A DNA stretch of 14,058 nucleotides from contig QAMT01000001.1 of assembly GCA_003150755.1 (NCBI GenBank), positions 1-14,058 on the forward strand. Reading direction: 5' to 3'. Positions 1-7,101 of the stretch are shown in pieces. The stretch comes from Phascolarctobacterium sp. (lineage in GTDB: Bacteria; Bacillota; Negativicutes; Acidaminococcales; Acidaminococcaceae). The notes under the pieces were generated by a model. The model ran no database searches. It was not told where the DNA came from and saw only the letters and a list, made by a program, of their open reading frames with translations. Numbering within the stretch: position 1 is the first letter of the stretch; the number at the start of each line of letters is the position of its first letter. The translations under genes and the position numbers were made by a program.

Positions 1-299
1 GGGTCGGCGATGGAGTTGTCGTTGTGGCTCTCGGCGGCGTAGTGCACGATCGCGTCGTGGCCCGGGACGATCCTATCGAGTAGCTCCGCGTCGCAGATGT
101 CGCCCACGACGAGCTCAACGCGGCCCGCGGGCAGCCCGACGATGTTCTCGGGGTTGCCGGCGTAGGTCAGCTTGTCCAGGACGGTGACGTGCACCCCGGG
201 GTGGCTGTTGACCACGTAGTGCACGAAGTTGCTGCCGATGAAGCCGCAGCCGCCCGTGACGATGATGCTTTTGGGATTGAACGTTTCAGCGATGGTCAA
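1..299 (-). CDS. rmlB: dTDP-glucose 4,6-dehydratase, N-terminal part (runs off the left edge)
   Basis: RmlB converts dTDP-glucose to dTDP-4-keto-6-deoxyglucose, the second step of dTDP-L-rhamnose synthesis in the cytoplasm. The visible 99 residues hold the start of the extended-SDR Rossmann fold: SIIVTGGCGFIGSNF, with the GxxGxxG dinucleotide motif near residues 15-21, then LDKLTYAGN, VGDICD and YAAESHNDNSI, all hallmarks of the RmlB family. The start is a TTG at 299-297 placed 4 bases after AGGAAGG; the overlapping GTG is out of frame and meets a stop. Third codon positions are almost all G or C, as in glf. The gene is transcribed leftwards, so its partners (rmlA, rmlC or rmlD) may lie beyond the edge. 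It diverges from the orphan gene at 634. The family call is firm; the rest of the protein is not visible. Confidence 0.93.
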   Translation of the reverse strand, partial: MTIAETFNPKSIIVTGGCGFIGSNFVHYVVNSHPGVHVTVLDKLTYAGNPENIVGLPAGRVELVVGDICDAELLDRIVPGHDAIVHYAAESHNDNSIAD

Positions 300-325
300 T
301 CACCTTCCTACACCGAAAAACTACC

Positions 326-355
326 GCGCTGAAAATGCTTGCGCAAGCGTAGCGC
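326..355. repeat. Nested inverted repeat upstream of rmlB
   Basis: A perfect 12-base palindrome, GCTTGCGCAAGC at 337-348, is flanked by a second inverted pair, GCGCT at 326-330 and AGCGC at 351-355. It lies just upstream of the rmlB start, in the leader or promoter region. It could be an operator or form a hairpin in the rmlB leader RNA. No recognisable -35/-10 pair was found near it, so the role is a guess. Confidence 0.35.
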
Positions 356-395
356 CAAAACGCCAGTTTGAATAAAGGCAACCTACGTCCAAGAA

Positions 396-584
396 TCAGA
401 GATTCCAAAAACATTCGCAGCTTGCGCCGGTGTATTTACGACATGCGAACCCAAGCTTCGCCCCGATAACCTTGAAGACACGATTGAAAGCATCACGCAG
501 CTCAAACAAGTTGACCCCTGAGTTATATCTCTTCGCCAAATCGATTAGATCCGCAGCGAAACGGAAAGAATGGATACAGATTCT
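396..584 (-). pseudogene. Possible gene remnant (C-terminal fragment) upstream of rmlB
   Basis: The minus strand is open for 62 codons between a TAG (587-585) and a TGA (398-396), with no ATG, GTG or ribosome site to start it. The translation reads like real protein, for example AADLIDLAKRYNSGVNLFEL followed by RDAFNRVFKVIGAKLGF. Just upstream, another minus frame also reads naturally (FLNEVLENLYPFF, about 560-605), as if one frameshift had split a longer gene. This may be the tail of a gene that once lay upstream of rmlB. No family was recognised. The alternative is chance. Apart from this and the nested palindrome, I see nothing else in the stretch 300-633. Confidence 0.33.
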
Positions 585-633
585 CTAGAACCTCATTAAG
601 GAAAACATAAAGCCAGGAATTCGAATAACAGAG

Positions 634-1311
634 GTGAGCGGTTTGGACAGTCACATCGATAGCGTATATTACGACAAGCCACTCCCAGATAGGACCAAAA
701 TCGATATCTGGGAATGCTATGCAAGACACGTTCTGCAGTTTATCGATAGCAACAAATATGGAAATCTGACTTACAGCGACAAGCCAGATCTGATCGATAG
801 GACACGTTCTCTGGGCATCGAGGTGACAGATTCCCAATCACGAGAAAGCAGAGAGGCTGAATCTCTTTACTCGAGGCTCGCATTCATCGATGACCAATCT
901 TGGAGAAAACGCCAAATCGAACGGATCGAACAGTGCGGCGCGCATTATGAAAGCGGAATTCTGTTTGGTCCAAGGGGCACTGATTCGTTCGAGCTGGTTT
1001 ATAAAGCCCTTAACAAAAAACTGGAGAGACTCAACTCCGACGATTATGAAATCTTTAGAAGAAATGAGCTGTTTGTCAGGTCAACTATTCTTGCTGACGA
1101 GGAAATGCTTCGCGAAGCACTCTTGAAAATGGAAATACAATCCCGCGATTACTCGCGGCGCTTCGCATCCGTCACCGTCTCGGTGCCAGGACACAATTAC
1201 GTGTTCGACATCGATGCATCCTTATACAAATCCCTTGAATTCGGAAGTTACGACCAGTTCCGAACTGCCGATAACGCACGGCGGGAAGTGATACGAGCGG
1301 AATTGAGCTGA
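634..1311 (+). CDS. Orphan protein of unknown function, 225 residues, with a nuclease-like PD...ExT element
   Basis: No family was recognised with confidence. The protein is soluble, charged, and has no signal peptide or membrane segment. Residues 50-65 (KPDLIDRTRSLGIEVT) have a P-D followed ten residues later by I-E-V, which resembles the core strand pair of PD-(D/E)xK nuclease-fold proteins, but the expected lysine is a threonine. The middle (about 66-180) is helical and rich in Glu, Arg and Lys. The C-terminal third has VTVSVPGHNYVFDID, a likely beta hairpin. GTG at 634 is the only usable start after the in-frame TAA at 607. The ribosome site is weak (AGGAA at 615-619, far upstream). The gene is transcribed towards the DUF4238 gene. 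Codon use is more AT-rich than in rmlB, which fits acquired accessory DNA. It is very likely a real gene; the function is open. Confidence 0.72.
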   Translation: MSGLDSHIDSVYYDKPLPDRTKIDIWECYARHVLQFIDSNKYGNLTYSDKPDLIDRTRSLGIEVTDSQSRESREAESLYSRLAFIDDQSWRKRQIERIEQCGAHYESGILFGPRGTDSFELVYKALNKKLERLNSDDYEIFRRNELFVRSTILADEEMLREALLKMEIQSRDYSRRFASVTVSVPGHNYVFDIDASLYKSLEFGSYDQFRTADNARREVIRAELS

Positions 1312-1384
1312 GGCAAGAGCCGCCGCTTAAATCAGGGACCTTGCACCTCCGCGCCTGCAACACCATTCACAATGCAATCAAAGT

Positions 1385-1412
1385 GGGCCGTGTGGCTAAG
1401 ATCGCGCGGCCC
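1385..1412. terminator. Hairpin between two convergent genes
   Basis: GGGCCGTG at 1385-1392 pairs with CGCGGCCC at 1405-1412 (one G-U pair) around a 12-base loop. It sits in the 102-base gap between the convergent genes ending at 1311 and 1414. The flanks lack a good U-tract on either strand, so it is only a weak candidate for a shared terminator. Confidence 0.35.
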
Positions 1413-1413
1413 G

Positions 1414-2298
1414 TCATTCCTTCACAAGCAACTCAAAGCACTCGCGGTCTCTTGCGATAAGGAAATCCCAGGAGTCATTTCCATACATAAGCGCGCGATT
1501 GAACACATCGACTGCGGAGCCATCAATGTGGGAAATACTCACCAAGCGGTCATTCTCTGATCTCTGCTTTAAGACCACTCCATATCGAGGGCTCAACGGA
1601 AAGTAGATGCTGTAGGGATCGCTTTCCTGAATGTCCGACCACTCAGGAAAGATGGGCAACGACGAGGTTATAAACTCTGACCCCTCAGGCGCCACGAAAA
1701 AGCCGCAATCCATTCTAAGCATCAAAGAAACCAGCGAATGAAGCGGGGCTCCCTCACAGAACTTAAACAAGGCAGCGTCCTGAATAGCAAGCTCTACAAT
1801 CGATTCAAACTCCTCGCCAAAACCCTCGGCGTCCATCTCTTTTCGATCAGCTTCAGTAAGGAATCCTTCTGCTTCCAACTCAACCGCGTAGGATGCAGCA
1901 TTACTTCTTACCCTCTTGAGATATTTTGGGCTCCTTACGAGTAATAACGAAATGAGAAGTATAAGACGTTCGAGCAGCTCACAGGTCTCATCAGTGTCAG
2001 AAAACACGCCGGCATCCAAATGCTCTATAAGCAGTCTGTAATCGTACGCAAGGTCATTCTCCATCTTGCTTAATGCCTTTTCAGCAGACCCCTGTTCAAT
2101 AAATCGCTCCCTATCTATTGGGGTCCGTCTCTTTACCTCATGAAGGTACTTCTCGAAACAAATGCCTTCCGGTTTAGTTTGAAATATGCGACCCAAACCA
2201 CTTGGCTCACGCTTCACCGCATAAAGAAAGCCATCTTGATTAGTAAACGACTTCAGATAAAAACGCGGCACGTAGTGCTGTTTCTTAACATCAGACAT
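1414..2298 (-). CDS. DUF4238 domain protein
   Basis: The protein opens with KKQHYVPRFYLKSF (residues 5-18), the hallmark of the DUF4238 family (QHYVPxFYLxxF), and its 294 residues match the usual family length. Later it holds the block FEKYLHEVKR and the C-terminal run YSIYFPLSPRYGVVL, also typical of the family. The biochemical role of DUF4238 is not established. Members occur as scattered accessory genes, and some have been suggested to be nuclease-like or defence-linked, which I cannot confirm here. There is no signal peptide or membrane segment, so it is cytoplasmic. The start is well supported: GGAGG lies 8 bases before the ATG at 2298. It appears monocistronic and converges on the gene at 634-1311. 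No clear promoter was found upstream. Confidence 0.88.
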   Translation of the reverse strand: MSDVKKQHYVPRFYLKSFTNQDGFLYAVKREPSGLGRIFQTKPEGICFEKYLHEVKRRTPIDRERFIEQGSAEKALSKMENDLAYDYRLLIEHLDAGVFSDTDETCELLERLILLISLLLVRSPKYLKRVRSNAASYAVELEAEGFLTEADRKEMDAEGFGEEFESIVELAIQDAALFKFCEGAPLHSLVSLMLRMDCGFFVAPEGSEFITSSLPIFPEWSDIQESDPYSIYFPLSPRYGVVLKQRSENDRLVSISHIDGSAVDVFNRALMYGNDSWDFLIARDRECFELLVKE

Positions 2299-3005
2299 AT
2301 AATCGCCTCCACAAAGCGTCCTTACCCCTGCCGAAACACCAGGAAGAAGGTCAACGTAAAATCATGGAAAACAATAGCCCAAAACCCGGCAACCGTTATG
2401 CCGACAGGCCGAATATGGCAACGCGCCGCAATATGCAATTAAAGGCAACCCGCTGGGAACATCCTTGGTGAGCAGCACGGTCACCTTCGGCTATTGCCAG
2501 TTTCCAATTTACTTCATCTATGCGATCAGGGGACGCTACGCCCCCAACTAAGAACCTGATTGGCAATCCGTTCCTTGGCAAATCGTATTGGCTTTTGTCA
2601 AAACGACCGGATACGCCAACTCGCAGAGACGCCGCATCATCCGGGGTCGGCCCTTGAAAACCGAGGCTCGGAGTCTAGATGAGGACGGTTCGGCCTTTGT
2701 TTCAGCTAATTCGGTCATACCTACAGAACACGACACGAATACCTGGACTACTTGAGCCTCATACATCAGGCAAACCAGAACGAATAAGAATCTCTTTGAC
2801 AGAAATCCCGCATCAATGCCCGCAACGGTTGGCACTACAGCGAGGCCCAATCACACGGCACCACTTCCAACACGCGTCTGAGGAACGAAGCCCCGCTGAG
2901 GTTGCGCAGGACAGCCTCAATTGTGAGCTCGCCCCAAATTCGTTATTAGCTGACGGCAGCCGACACTCCCCTGCCCGGAAACAACCCCCGGAACGCTCCA
3001 CAGAC
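2299..3005. other. Gene-poor stretch with degraded coding traces
   Basis: No intact, well-started gene is visible in these 707 bases. Several short open stretches on both strands read partly like protein (one is listed separately at 2552-2787). The frame that leads into the orphan gene at 3006-3839 is open from 2679, but its translation here is irregular and rich in Pro, Arg and His, so it is probably not coding. A perfect TTGACA at 2796-2801 has no -10 partner. Confidence 0.4.
2552..2787 (+). pseudogene. Possible remnant of a plus-strand gene, split by a frameshift
   Basis: One frame is open from a TAA at 2549 to a TGA at 2753-2755 with no usable ATG start. It contains SLDEDGSAFVSANSVIPTEH, which reads like genuine protein. 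A second frame then continues with RHEYLDYLSLIHQANQNE to a TAA at 2785-2787. Together they look like the C-terminal end of one gene interrupted near 2730. No family was recognised. The opposite strand is also open here, so chance or coding on the other strand is possible. Confidence 0.24.
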
Positions 3006-3839
3006 ATGCACCCCCCCCCGGCGCCGAGAGCGATCACAACCCCCGAGCAACACCAGCGACCCGCACCACTCCCGCACAAGGATCCCGCTAGGAGCCCTTA
3101 CCTTGGTAGCAAAGAACCTGGCCGCACAAGGCGGTCCGAGATATCACTACCCAAGAAAGGACACGCCACGCCCAACGACGGCATCGCATATCTACTCAAG
3201 TTCGCACCCAAAGTGGCGTACATCGAAGACCTGCTGAACGGGCGTCTCTATATGAACGCAGCCGGCTACTATCATAGACTGCTTGGCGAACAGGGCGACC
3301 CGCTCGAGGCGTCCATGGCTCCCGGGGCACGCCTCTACGGAAATTACTGTCTGCCCATCTACTGCATGTACACGGTCCGCGAGAACGACATCGTTGACAG
3401 TTCTGTCCAAATCCCGAAGCGCATGATCCGGGAGTTCGGATGCGCGGACGGATGGATCGGCATCGTGCGGTACGACAGCTTCGCGCGGCTTGCCGACAGC
3501 CACATCGTCGACGGCGGGAGCATATATGCCCACGGCGCCATCTCCTATGGCGTCCCCGGACCAAAGCTCATCGGGGAGATGCTCCAGGGCACGGCCTGCA
3601 ATCTACTTATCAAAACGCCAAAGTACGCTTACCAGCGAGAGTATCGAGTCATCGGGTCACAATCGGTCGAGCACCACCTCGAGCCAGACGCCAAGCACCC
3701 TGGATGCATAATCGAAGAATACGGCCACGCAGAGCTGGACCTTGGCAGCAGCCTCACAGACTTTTCTTGGAAGATTCCTGTGTCGAGTCTCGAGAAAACA
3801 CAAGACGGGCTCAAACTGAAGCTGCCGCAGCACGCATAG
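3006..3839 (+). CDS. Orphan protein of unknown function; start uncertain, possibly 5'-damaged
   Basis: The credible protein runs from about 3180 to the stop at 3839 (roughly 220 residues). It begins YLLKFAPKVAYIEDLLNGRL YMNAAGYY, then GEQGDPLEAS, GNYCLPIYCMYTV, a central GWIGIVRYDSF and a C-terminal YQREYRVIGS. This layout (K-F-x-P near the N-terminus, E-D-L-L-x-G-x-L-Y-M-N, a late Y-x-x-E-Y-R) recalls a loose group of uncharacterised proteins similar in pattern to DUF2971. I cannot name a function. There is no signal peptide or membrane segment. The only in-frame ATG near the conserved part is at 3006, giving 277 residues with a proline-rich N-terminus of about 55 residues that includes a run of nine C. 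It has no good ribosome site. AAGAAAGGA at 3153-3161 looks like a ribosome site but no ATG, GTG or TTG follows it in frame. A 5' truncation or a sequencing error in the C-run is possible. Confidence 0.55.
   Translation: MHPPPAPRAITTPEQHQRPAPLPHKDPARSPYLGSKEPGRTRRSEISLPKKGHATPNDGIAYLLKFAPKVAYIEDLLNGRLYMNAAGYYHRLLGEQGDPLEASMAPGARLYGNYCLPIYCMYTVRENDIVDSSVQIPKRMIREFGCADGWIGIVRYDSFARLADSHIVDGGSIYAHGAISYGVPGPKLIGEMLQGTACNLLIKTPKYAYQREYRVIGSQSVEHHLEPDAKHPGCIIEEYGHAELDLGSSLTDFSWKIPVSSLEKTQDGLKLKLPQHA
3011..3019 (+). repeat. Run of nine C directly after a candidate start codon
   Basis: The homopolymer C9 lies three bases after the ATG at 3006 and inside the orphan reading frame. Gain or loss of one C would disconnect that ATG from the conserved region downstream. 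Confidence 0.9.
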
Positions 3840-3926
3840 ACATCCCAGAACGCAGCACAACGCCGTGGGAACAAAGCCCAAGCCGCCATCCGCCCCACTC
3901 CCCAACATCCCCCAGCAAGCTCGCTG

Positions 3927-3956
3927 TTGTTGACTGGGGTTCCCGTAAAATATACC
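3927..3956 (+). promoter_or_regulatory. Weak sigma-70-type promoter candidate
   Basis: TTGTTG at 3927-3932 and TATACC at 3951-3956 are 18 bases apart; TTGACT at 3930-3935 is an alternative -35 with a 15-base spacer. It lies in the gap after the orphan gene (stop 3839), upstream of the broken signal-peptide gene at 4032 and of glf at 4331, and could drive either. Confidence 0.3.
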
Positions 3957-4031
3957 CTAACAAAATATGTGCGGAGTGCTGGCCTGGAGCTGCCTTCGGA
4001 CCCTATTGGCTGCTCACCGAGAGGCTCCGCT

Positions 4032-4296
4032 ATGAAACGACACTTTGCTACCTGCTCTGCGCGATCGCGTGCACGTCCATGGTCAGCGCGACTATGCCCA
4101 TAGCAGCCACAGCGGAAGCAATTCAGCCTCGGAAACCGCTGCGTACCAGGCATAAGCCGCTGATACAACCGGTAATGCCAACAAGGCTGAAAGTGGCTTC
4201 AGCACAAATTAAATCCAGACAGGCATCATCAGCTACATTTATGAAATCGAAACTAACCCAGCAACATTAATCGATCAGCTGCACTTGTTCCGCTAA
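4032..4296 (+). pseudogene. Broken gene for a small secreted protein (frameshifted signal peptide)
   Basis: GAGAGG at 4019-4024 sits 7 bases before ATG 4032, and the first codons read MKRHFAT. In that frame the protein then ends after about 23 residues. Restoring one C near 4050 would give MKRHFATLLCAIACTSMVSA followed by TMPIAATAEA, an excellent signal peptide with positive start, hydrophobic core and an A-x-A cleavage site. A second shift near 4118 leads into a frame reading SNSASETAAYQA, then a TAA, AADTTGNANKAESGFSTN, a second TAA, and IQTGIISYIYEIETNPATLI up to a TAA at 4294-4296. The pattern of one or two frameshifts plus two stops fits a decayed gene for an exported protein. No family was recognised. 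No other gene is visible in 3840-4330. Confidence 0.42.
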
Positions 4297-4330
4297 CCCC
4301 ACCCAACACCAAATCAAAAGGAGTTCATCC

Positions 4331-5455
4331 ATGTCCCAGTACGATTACCTCGTCGTCGGTGCCGGCCTCTCGGGCGCCGTCTTCGCCAACGCCGCCAGGC
4401 GCGCCGGCAAGTCGGTCCTGGTCATCGACCGCCGCGACCACATCGCCGGCAACGTCTACACCGAGGACGTCGAGGGCATCCAGGTCCACCGCTACGGCGC
4501 GCACATCTTCCACACCTCCATGAAGGACGTCTGGGACTACGTCAACCGCTTCGCCGAGTTCAACAACTACGTCAACTCGCCGGTAGCCAACTTCCGCGGC
4601 AGCATGTACAACATGCCCTTCAACATGAACACCTTCGCCAAGATGTGGCCGGGCGTCGTCACGCCAGCGGACGCCCGCGCCAAGATCGCCGAGCAGGTGG
4701 CCGCAGAGAACATCGGAGAGCCGCAGAACCTCGAGGAGCAGGCGCTGTCGCTCGTCGGCCGCGACATCTTCGAGACGCTCGTGAAGGGCTACACCGAGAA
4801 GCAGTGGGGCCGTGACTGCAAGGACCTGCCCGCGAGCATCATCAAGCGCCTCCCCTGCCGCTTCACCTACGACAACAACTACTTCAACGACCGCTACCAG
4901 GGCATCCCCATGGGCGGCTACACCAAGATGGTCGCCAACATGCTCGAGGGCGTCGAGGTCCGCTGCGGCGTGGAGTACAAGGAGCTGGCCGCCGCCGAGC
5001 CCGACATCGCCGCCAAGACGATCTACTGCGGCCCCATCGACGCGTTCTACGACTTCAAGCTGGGCACGCTCGAGTACCGCAGCCTGCGTTTCGAGACCGA
5101 GACCCTCGACGAGGCCGACCACCAGGGCGTGGCCGTGGTCAACTACACCGAGCGCGAGGTCCCCTACACCCGCGTCATCGAGCACAAGCACTTCGAGTTC
5201 GGCACGCAGGACAAGACCGTCATCACGCGCGAGTACCCGGCCGACTGGAAGCCCGGCGACGAGCCCTACTACCCCATCAACGACGCCAGGAACGAGGCCC
5301 TCTACAAGCAGTACGAGGAGCTGGCGGCACAGGAGGGCGACGTGGTCTTTGCCGGACGTCTGGGCGGCTACAAGTACTACGACATGGACAAGGCCATCGC
5401 CGCCGCCTTCGAGCTCGTCCGCAACGAGCTGGGCGTGGAGCCGACAGAGGCGTAG
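4331..5455 (+). CDS. glf: UDP-galactopyranose mutase
   Basis: Glf is a cytoplasmic FAD enzyme that interconverts UDP-galactopyranose and UDP-galactofuranose, the donor for Galf in surface glycans. The 374 residues match the bacterial family length. The FAD-binding loop is VVGAGLSGAVFA (8-19). Family signatures follow: HRYGAHIFHT (53-62), FNNYVNSPVANF, GYTEKQWGRD (153-162), RFTYDNNYFNDRYQGIP (177-193) with substrate-contacting Arg and Asn/Tyr residues, and the C-terminal FAD contact GRLGGYKYYDMD. The start is set by AAGGAG 6 bases before ATG 4331. The gene is alone on the plus strand between a decayed gene and a convergent operon, with a terminator right after it. Third codon positions are overwhelmingly G or C, in sharp contrast to the polysaccharide operon to its right, so it matches the host background and was probably not acquired together with that operon. 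Confidence 0.97.
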   Translation: MSQYDYLVVGAGLSGAVFANAARRAGKSVLVIDRRDHIAGNVYTEDVEGIQVHRYGAHIFHTSMKDVWDYVNRFAEFNNYVNSPVANFRGSMYNMPFNMNTFAKMWPGVVTPADARAKIAEQVAAENIGEPQNLEEQALSLVGRDIFETLVKGYTEKQWGRDCKDLPASIIKRLPCRFTYDNNYFNDRYQGIPMGGYTKMVANMLEGVEVRCGVEYKELAAAEPDIAAKTIYCGPIDAFYDFKLGTLEYRSLRFETETLDEADHQGVAVVNYTEREVPYTRVIEHKHFEFGTQDKTVITREYPADWKPGDEPYYPINDARNEALYKQYEELAAQEGDVVFAGRLGGYKYYDMDKAIAAAFELVRNELGVEPTEA

Positions 5456-5497
5456 TTAACCATTCGAGAGTCATCGCGTCAATCAATATAAATTTAT

Positions 5498-5540
5498 TAA
5501 TGGGGATGCTAGAACAGATCTGCATCCCCATTATTTACAA
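5498..5540 (+). terminator. Rho-independent terminator of glf
   Basis: TAATGGGGATGC (5498-5509) pairs perfectly with GCATCCCCATTA (5522-5533), giving a 12-bp stem that may extend inward by AGA/TCT. It is followed by TTTAC and preceded by an A/T-rich run, 43 bases after the glf stop. It may act in both directions, since the left flank is also A/T-rich. Confidence 0.75.
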
Positions 5541-5564
5541 CAGTTGAGTCGACGTTTCTGTTCG

Positions 5565-5597
5565 AAAAAAGCAGGGCACCGACCGTCGCCGATGCCC
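5565..5597 (-). terminator. Rho-independent terminator of the polysaccharide operon
   Basis: On the minus strand GGGCATCGGC (5597-5588) pairs with GTCGGTGCCC (5583-5574), a 10-bp stem with two G-U pairs and a four-base loop GACG. TGC and then TTTTTT (5570-5565) follow. It lies 73 bases after the wzx stop and is the classic shape for the end of a minus-strand operon. Confidence 0.85.
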
Positions 5598-5670
5598 AAC
5601 CCATTCATGCAAATAGAGTGAAATAAAATATGAAGATGGCAAAAGCCGGACTGAATTTAATAGAGTTTCG

Positions 5671-7101
5671 CTATGCCCGCGATCTACTAAAACGGCTAAC
5701 AAATTTAGTAATCCACAATTGAACGCCCTCTTTGATAATCTCGTGATAAGAGCTTCCCAGTTTCTTGCATAGGTACACAGGCCATTTCCAATTGTTATAG
5801 GCTAGCTGGGAAATTCCCTGGCCCAATATGATGCCCCAAGCCCCCATACCAAAAAGACCAGAAAACAGACACACAAGAGCGCAGCCAATAATGGATGCAA
5901 TAATATATCCCCACATATAAGGAATCTCGTTCATGCTGATAATGTAATTGCAAAAAATAGAATGCTGCTGAAGAAGCCCCACATACAAACACATTACAAG
6001 AAACAAAGCATAGTCAATATCGATGCCAGGCTTGAATAATGGCAAGAGAGGAAAAATAACAACACAGACCCCAGCGGTTCCAAGCATAAACAGCATCCAG
6101 TAACCTACAATCCCAGTCGATACAAATTTCCTCTGTTTACCAGATTCACCCTCCGCATAAGCTGACTGCATCGCAGGATAAAAAGACTTTGGATACGTAG
6201 ATGCAAAATTATAAATTGCATTTGCAAACTGCAGCAGAATAGAATAGGTGCCCGTCTCGGATAGGCCAAGAAATATGGAACTCAAAATACTCATGGCTTG
6301 AGTGGAAGCATAAAGAGAAAGCTGAACCAAGCCATCACGCCATGCGACATGGAAAATGGTCGAAAAAATATCCTGAATTGAAGAGAAGTTTACCGACAAC
6401 TTATCCGAACGTCGTCCATCTTCGATCTCTCGATGTTTCCTAAGCATAATTAAGGCAGAAACCCTAAGAAGCACAGCATTCATAAGAAACCCAATAGATG
6501 CGCCAACAAGCCCAAAGCCCGCAACGAGCAAAACGCCACTGATAAAGAGCTGTCCTACTCTACCAATTACGACCGCCTTATTTTCTCCAGCAATATCTCC
6601 GTATCCTCTTAATACCGTGATCGACCAAAGAAAATAGAGATTAAGGAAAATTGAAACACAGAAGAGTGCCCATGAAAGCCAAACGTCAGCAGGATTCATA
6701 TTCGAAGCAACAAAGAAAATATAAGCTGAGCCAGCCGTAGAAAGCAGAAGCAACACAACGACCGCAAGAATCGCGTATATAACTTTGGAAGCCTTAATTA
6801 CCGTGTTCAAAAGATGCCAATCGATGCCATCTTCAACTGATTCCTTATCACACCCCTTAACGGAAAGACGGCGGGCACCACTCACTACATATACGATATT
6901 TCGCGCAAACGTTGGATTAAAACCAAACTCAAAGAGCATGGCGAAATTAGAGAGAGCAATGTAGACATACCAAAGTCCCAATTCCTCATCAGAGAGAAAG
7001 CGCATAAGCAACGGAAGAAGGATGAAACCACTTGCCATCGAAACTATTGTCCCAATGTAATTCCATATCACATCGGTTTTTCGCGTCACGATACTACTCA
7101 T
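5671..7101 (-). CDS. wzx: Wzx-type polysaccharide flippase (PST family membrane protein)
   Basis: The likely role is to flip the undecaprenyl-linked repeat unit to the outer face of the membrane. The 476-residue protein has a short cytoplasmic N-terminus (MSSIVTRKTDVIWNYIGTIV) and about 12 to 14 hydrophobic segments across its length. These include YVYIALSNFAMLFEFGF with the downstream FNPTFARNIVYVV, a pattern common in Wzx/RfbX-like proteins. ATG 7101 is preferred over ATG 7215: GGAG lies 6 bases upstream, and the ATG overlaps the wzy stop as ATGAGTAG. The longer reading would add 38 residues inside wzy with no ribosome site. This is the last gene of the operon, before the terminator at 5565-5597. 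Codon use is AT-rich, like wzy, typical of transferred polysaccharide loci. Flippase identity is firm at superfamily level; substrate is unknown. Confidence 0.88.
   Translation of the reverse strand: MSSIVTRKTDVIWNYIGTIVSMASGFILLPLLMRFLSDEELGLWYVYIALSNFAMLFEFGFNPTFARNIVYVVSGARRLSVKGCDKESVEDGIDWHLLNTVIKASKVIYAILAVVVLLLLSTAGSAYIFFVASNMNPADVWLSWALFCVSIFLNLYFLWSITVLRGYGDIAGENKAVVIGRVGQLFISGVLLVAGFGLVGASIGFLMNAVLLRVSALIMLRKHREIEDGRRSDKLSVNFSSIQDIFSTIFHVAWRDGLVQLSLYASTQAMSILSSIFLGLSETGTYSILLQFANAIYNFASTYPKSFYPAMQSAYAEGESGKQRKFVSTGIVGYWMLFMLGTAGVCVVIFPLLPLFKPGIDIDYALFLVMCLYVGLLQQHSIFCNYIISMNEIPYMWGYIIASIIGCALVCLFSGLFGMGAWGIILGQGISQLAYNNWKWPVYLCKKLGSSYHEIIKEGVQLWITKFVSRFSRSRA

Noticed and set aside
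511..516. TTGACC followed by TTATAT
   Set aside because: The spacing is only 6 bases and no -10 is found at the proper distance for the gene at 634.
2796..2801. Perfect TTGACA box
   Set aside because: No -10 element lies at 16-18 bases downstream.
3440..4270. Long plus-strand open frame across the end of the orphan gene
   Set aside because: It overlaps the better-supported frame ending at 3839 and is Arg/Pro/His-rich in the overlap. Only its last part (after 4050) contributes to the decayed signal-peptide gene.
4325..5191. Long minus-strand open frame inside glf
   Set aside because: It is a mirror of the very GC-rich glf coding sequence, rich in Val, Asp, Gly, Leu and Ala repeats with no domain.
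4812..5459. Long plus-strand open frame inside glf
   Set aside because: It is a shifted reading of glf made of Ser/Thr/Arg/Ala runs, an artefact of GC-rich codons.
5631..5723. Short plus-strand ORF starting MKMAKAGLNLIEF
   Set aside because: It is antisense to the wzx 3' end, has no ribosome site, and is about 30 codons long; probably chance.
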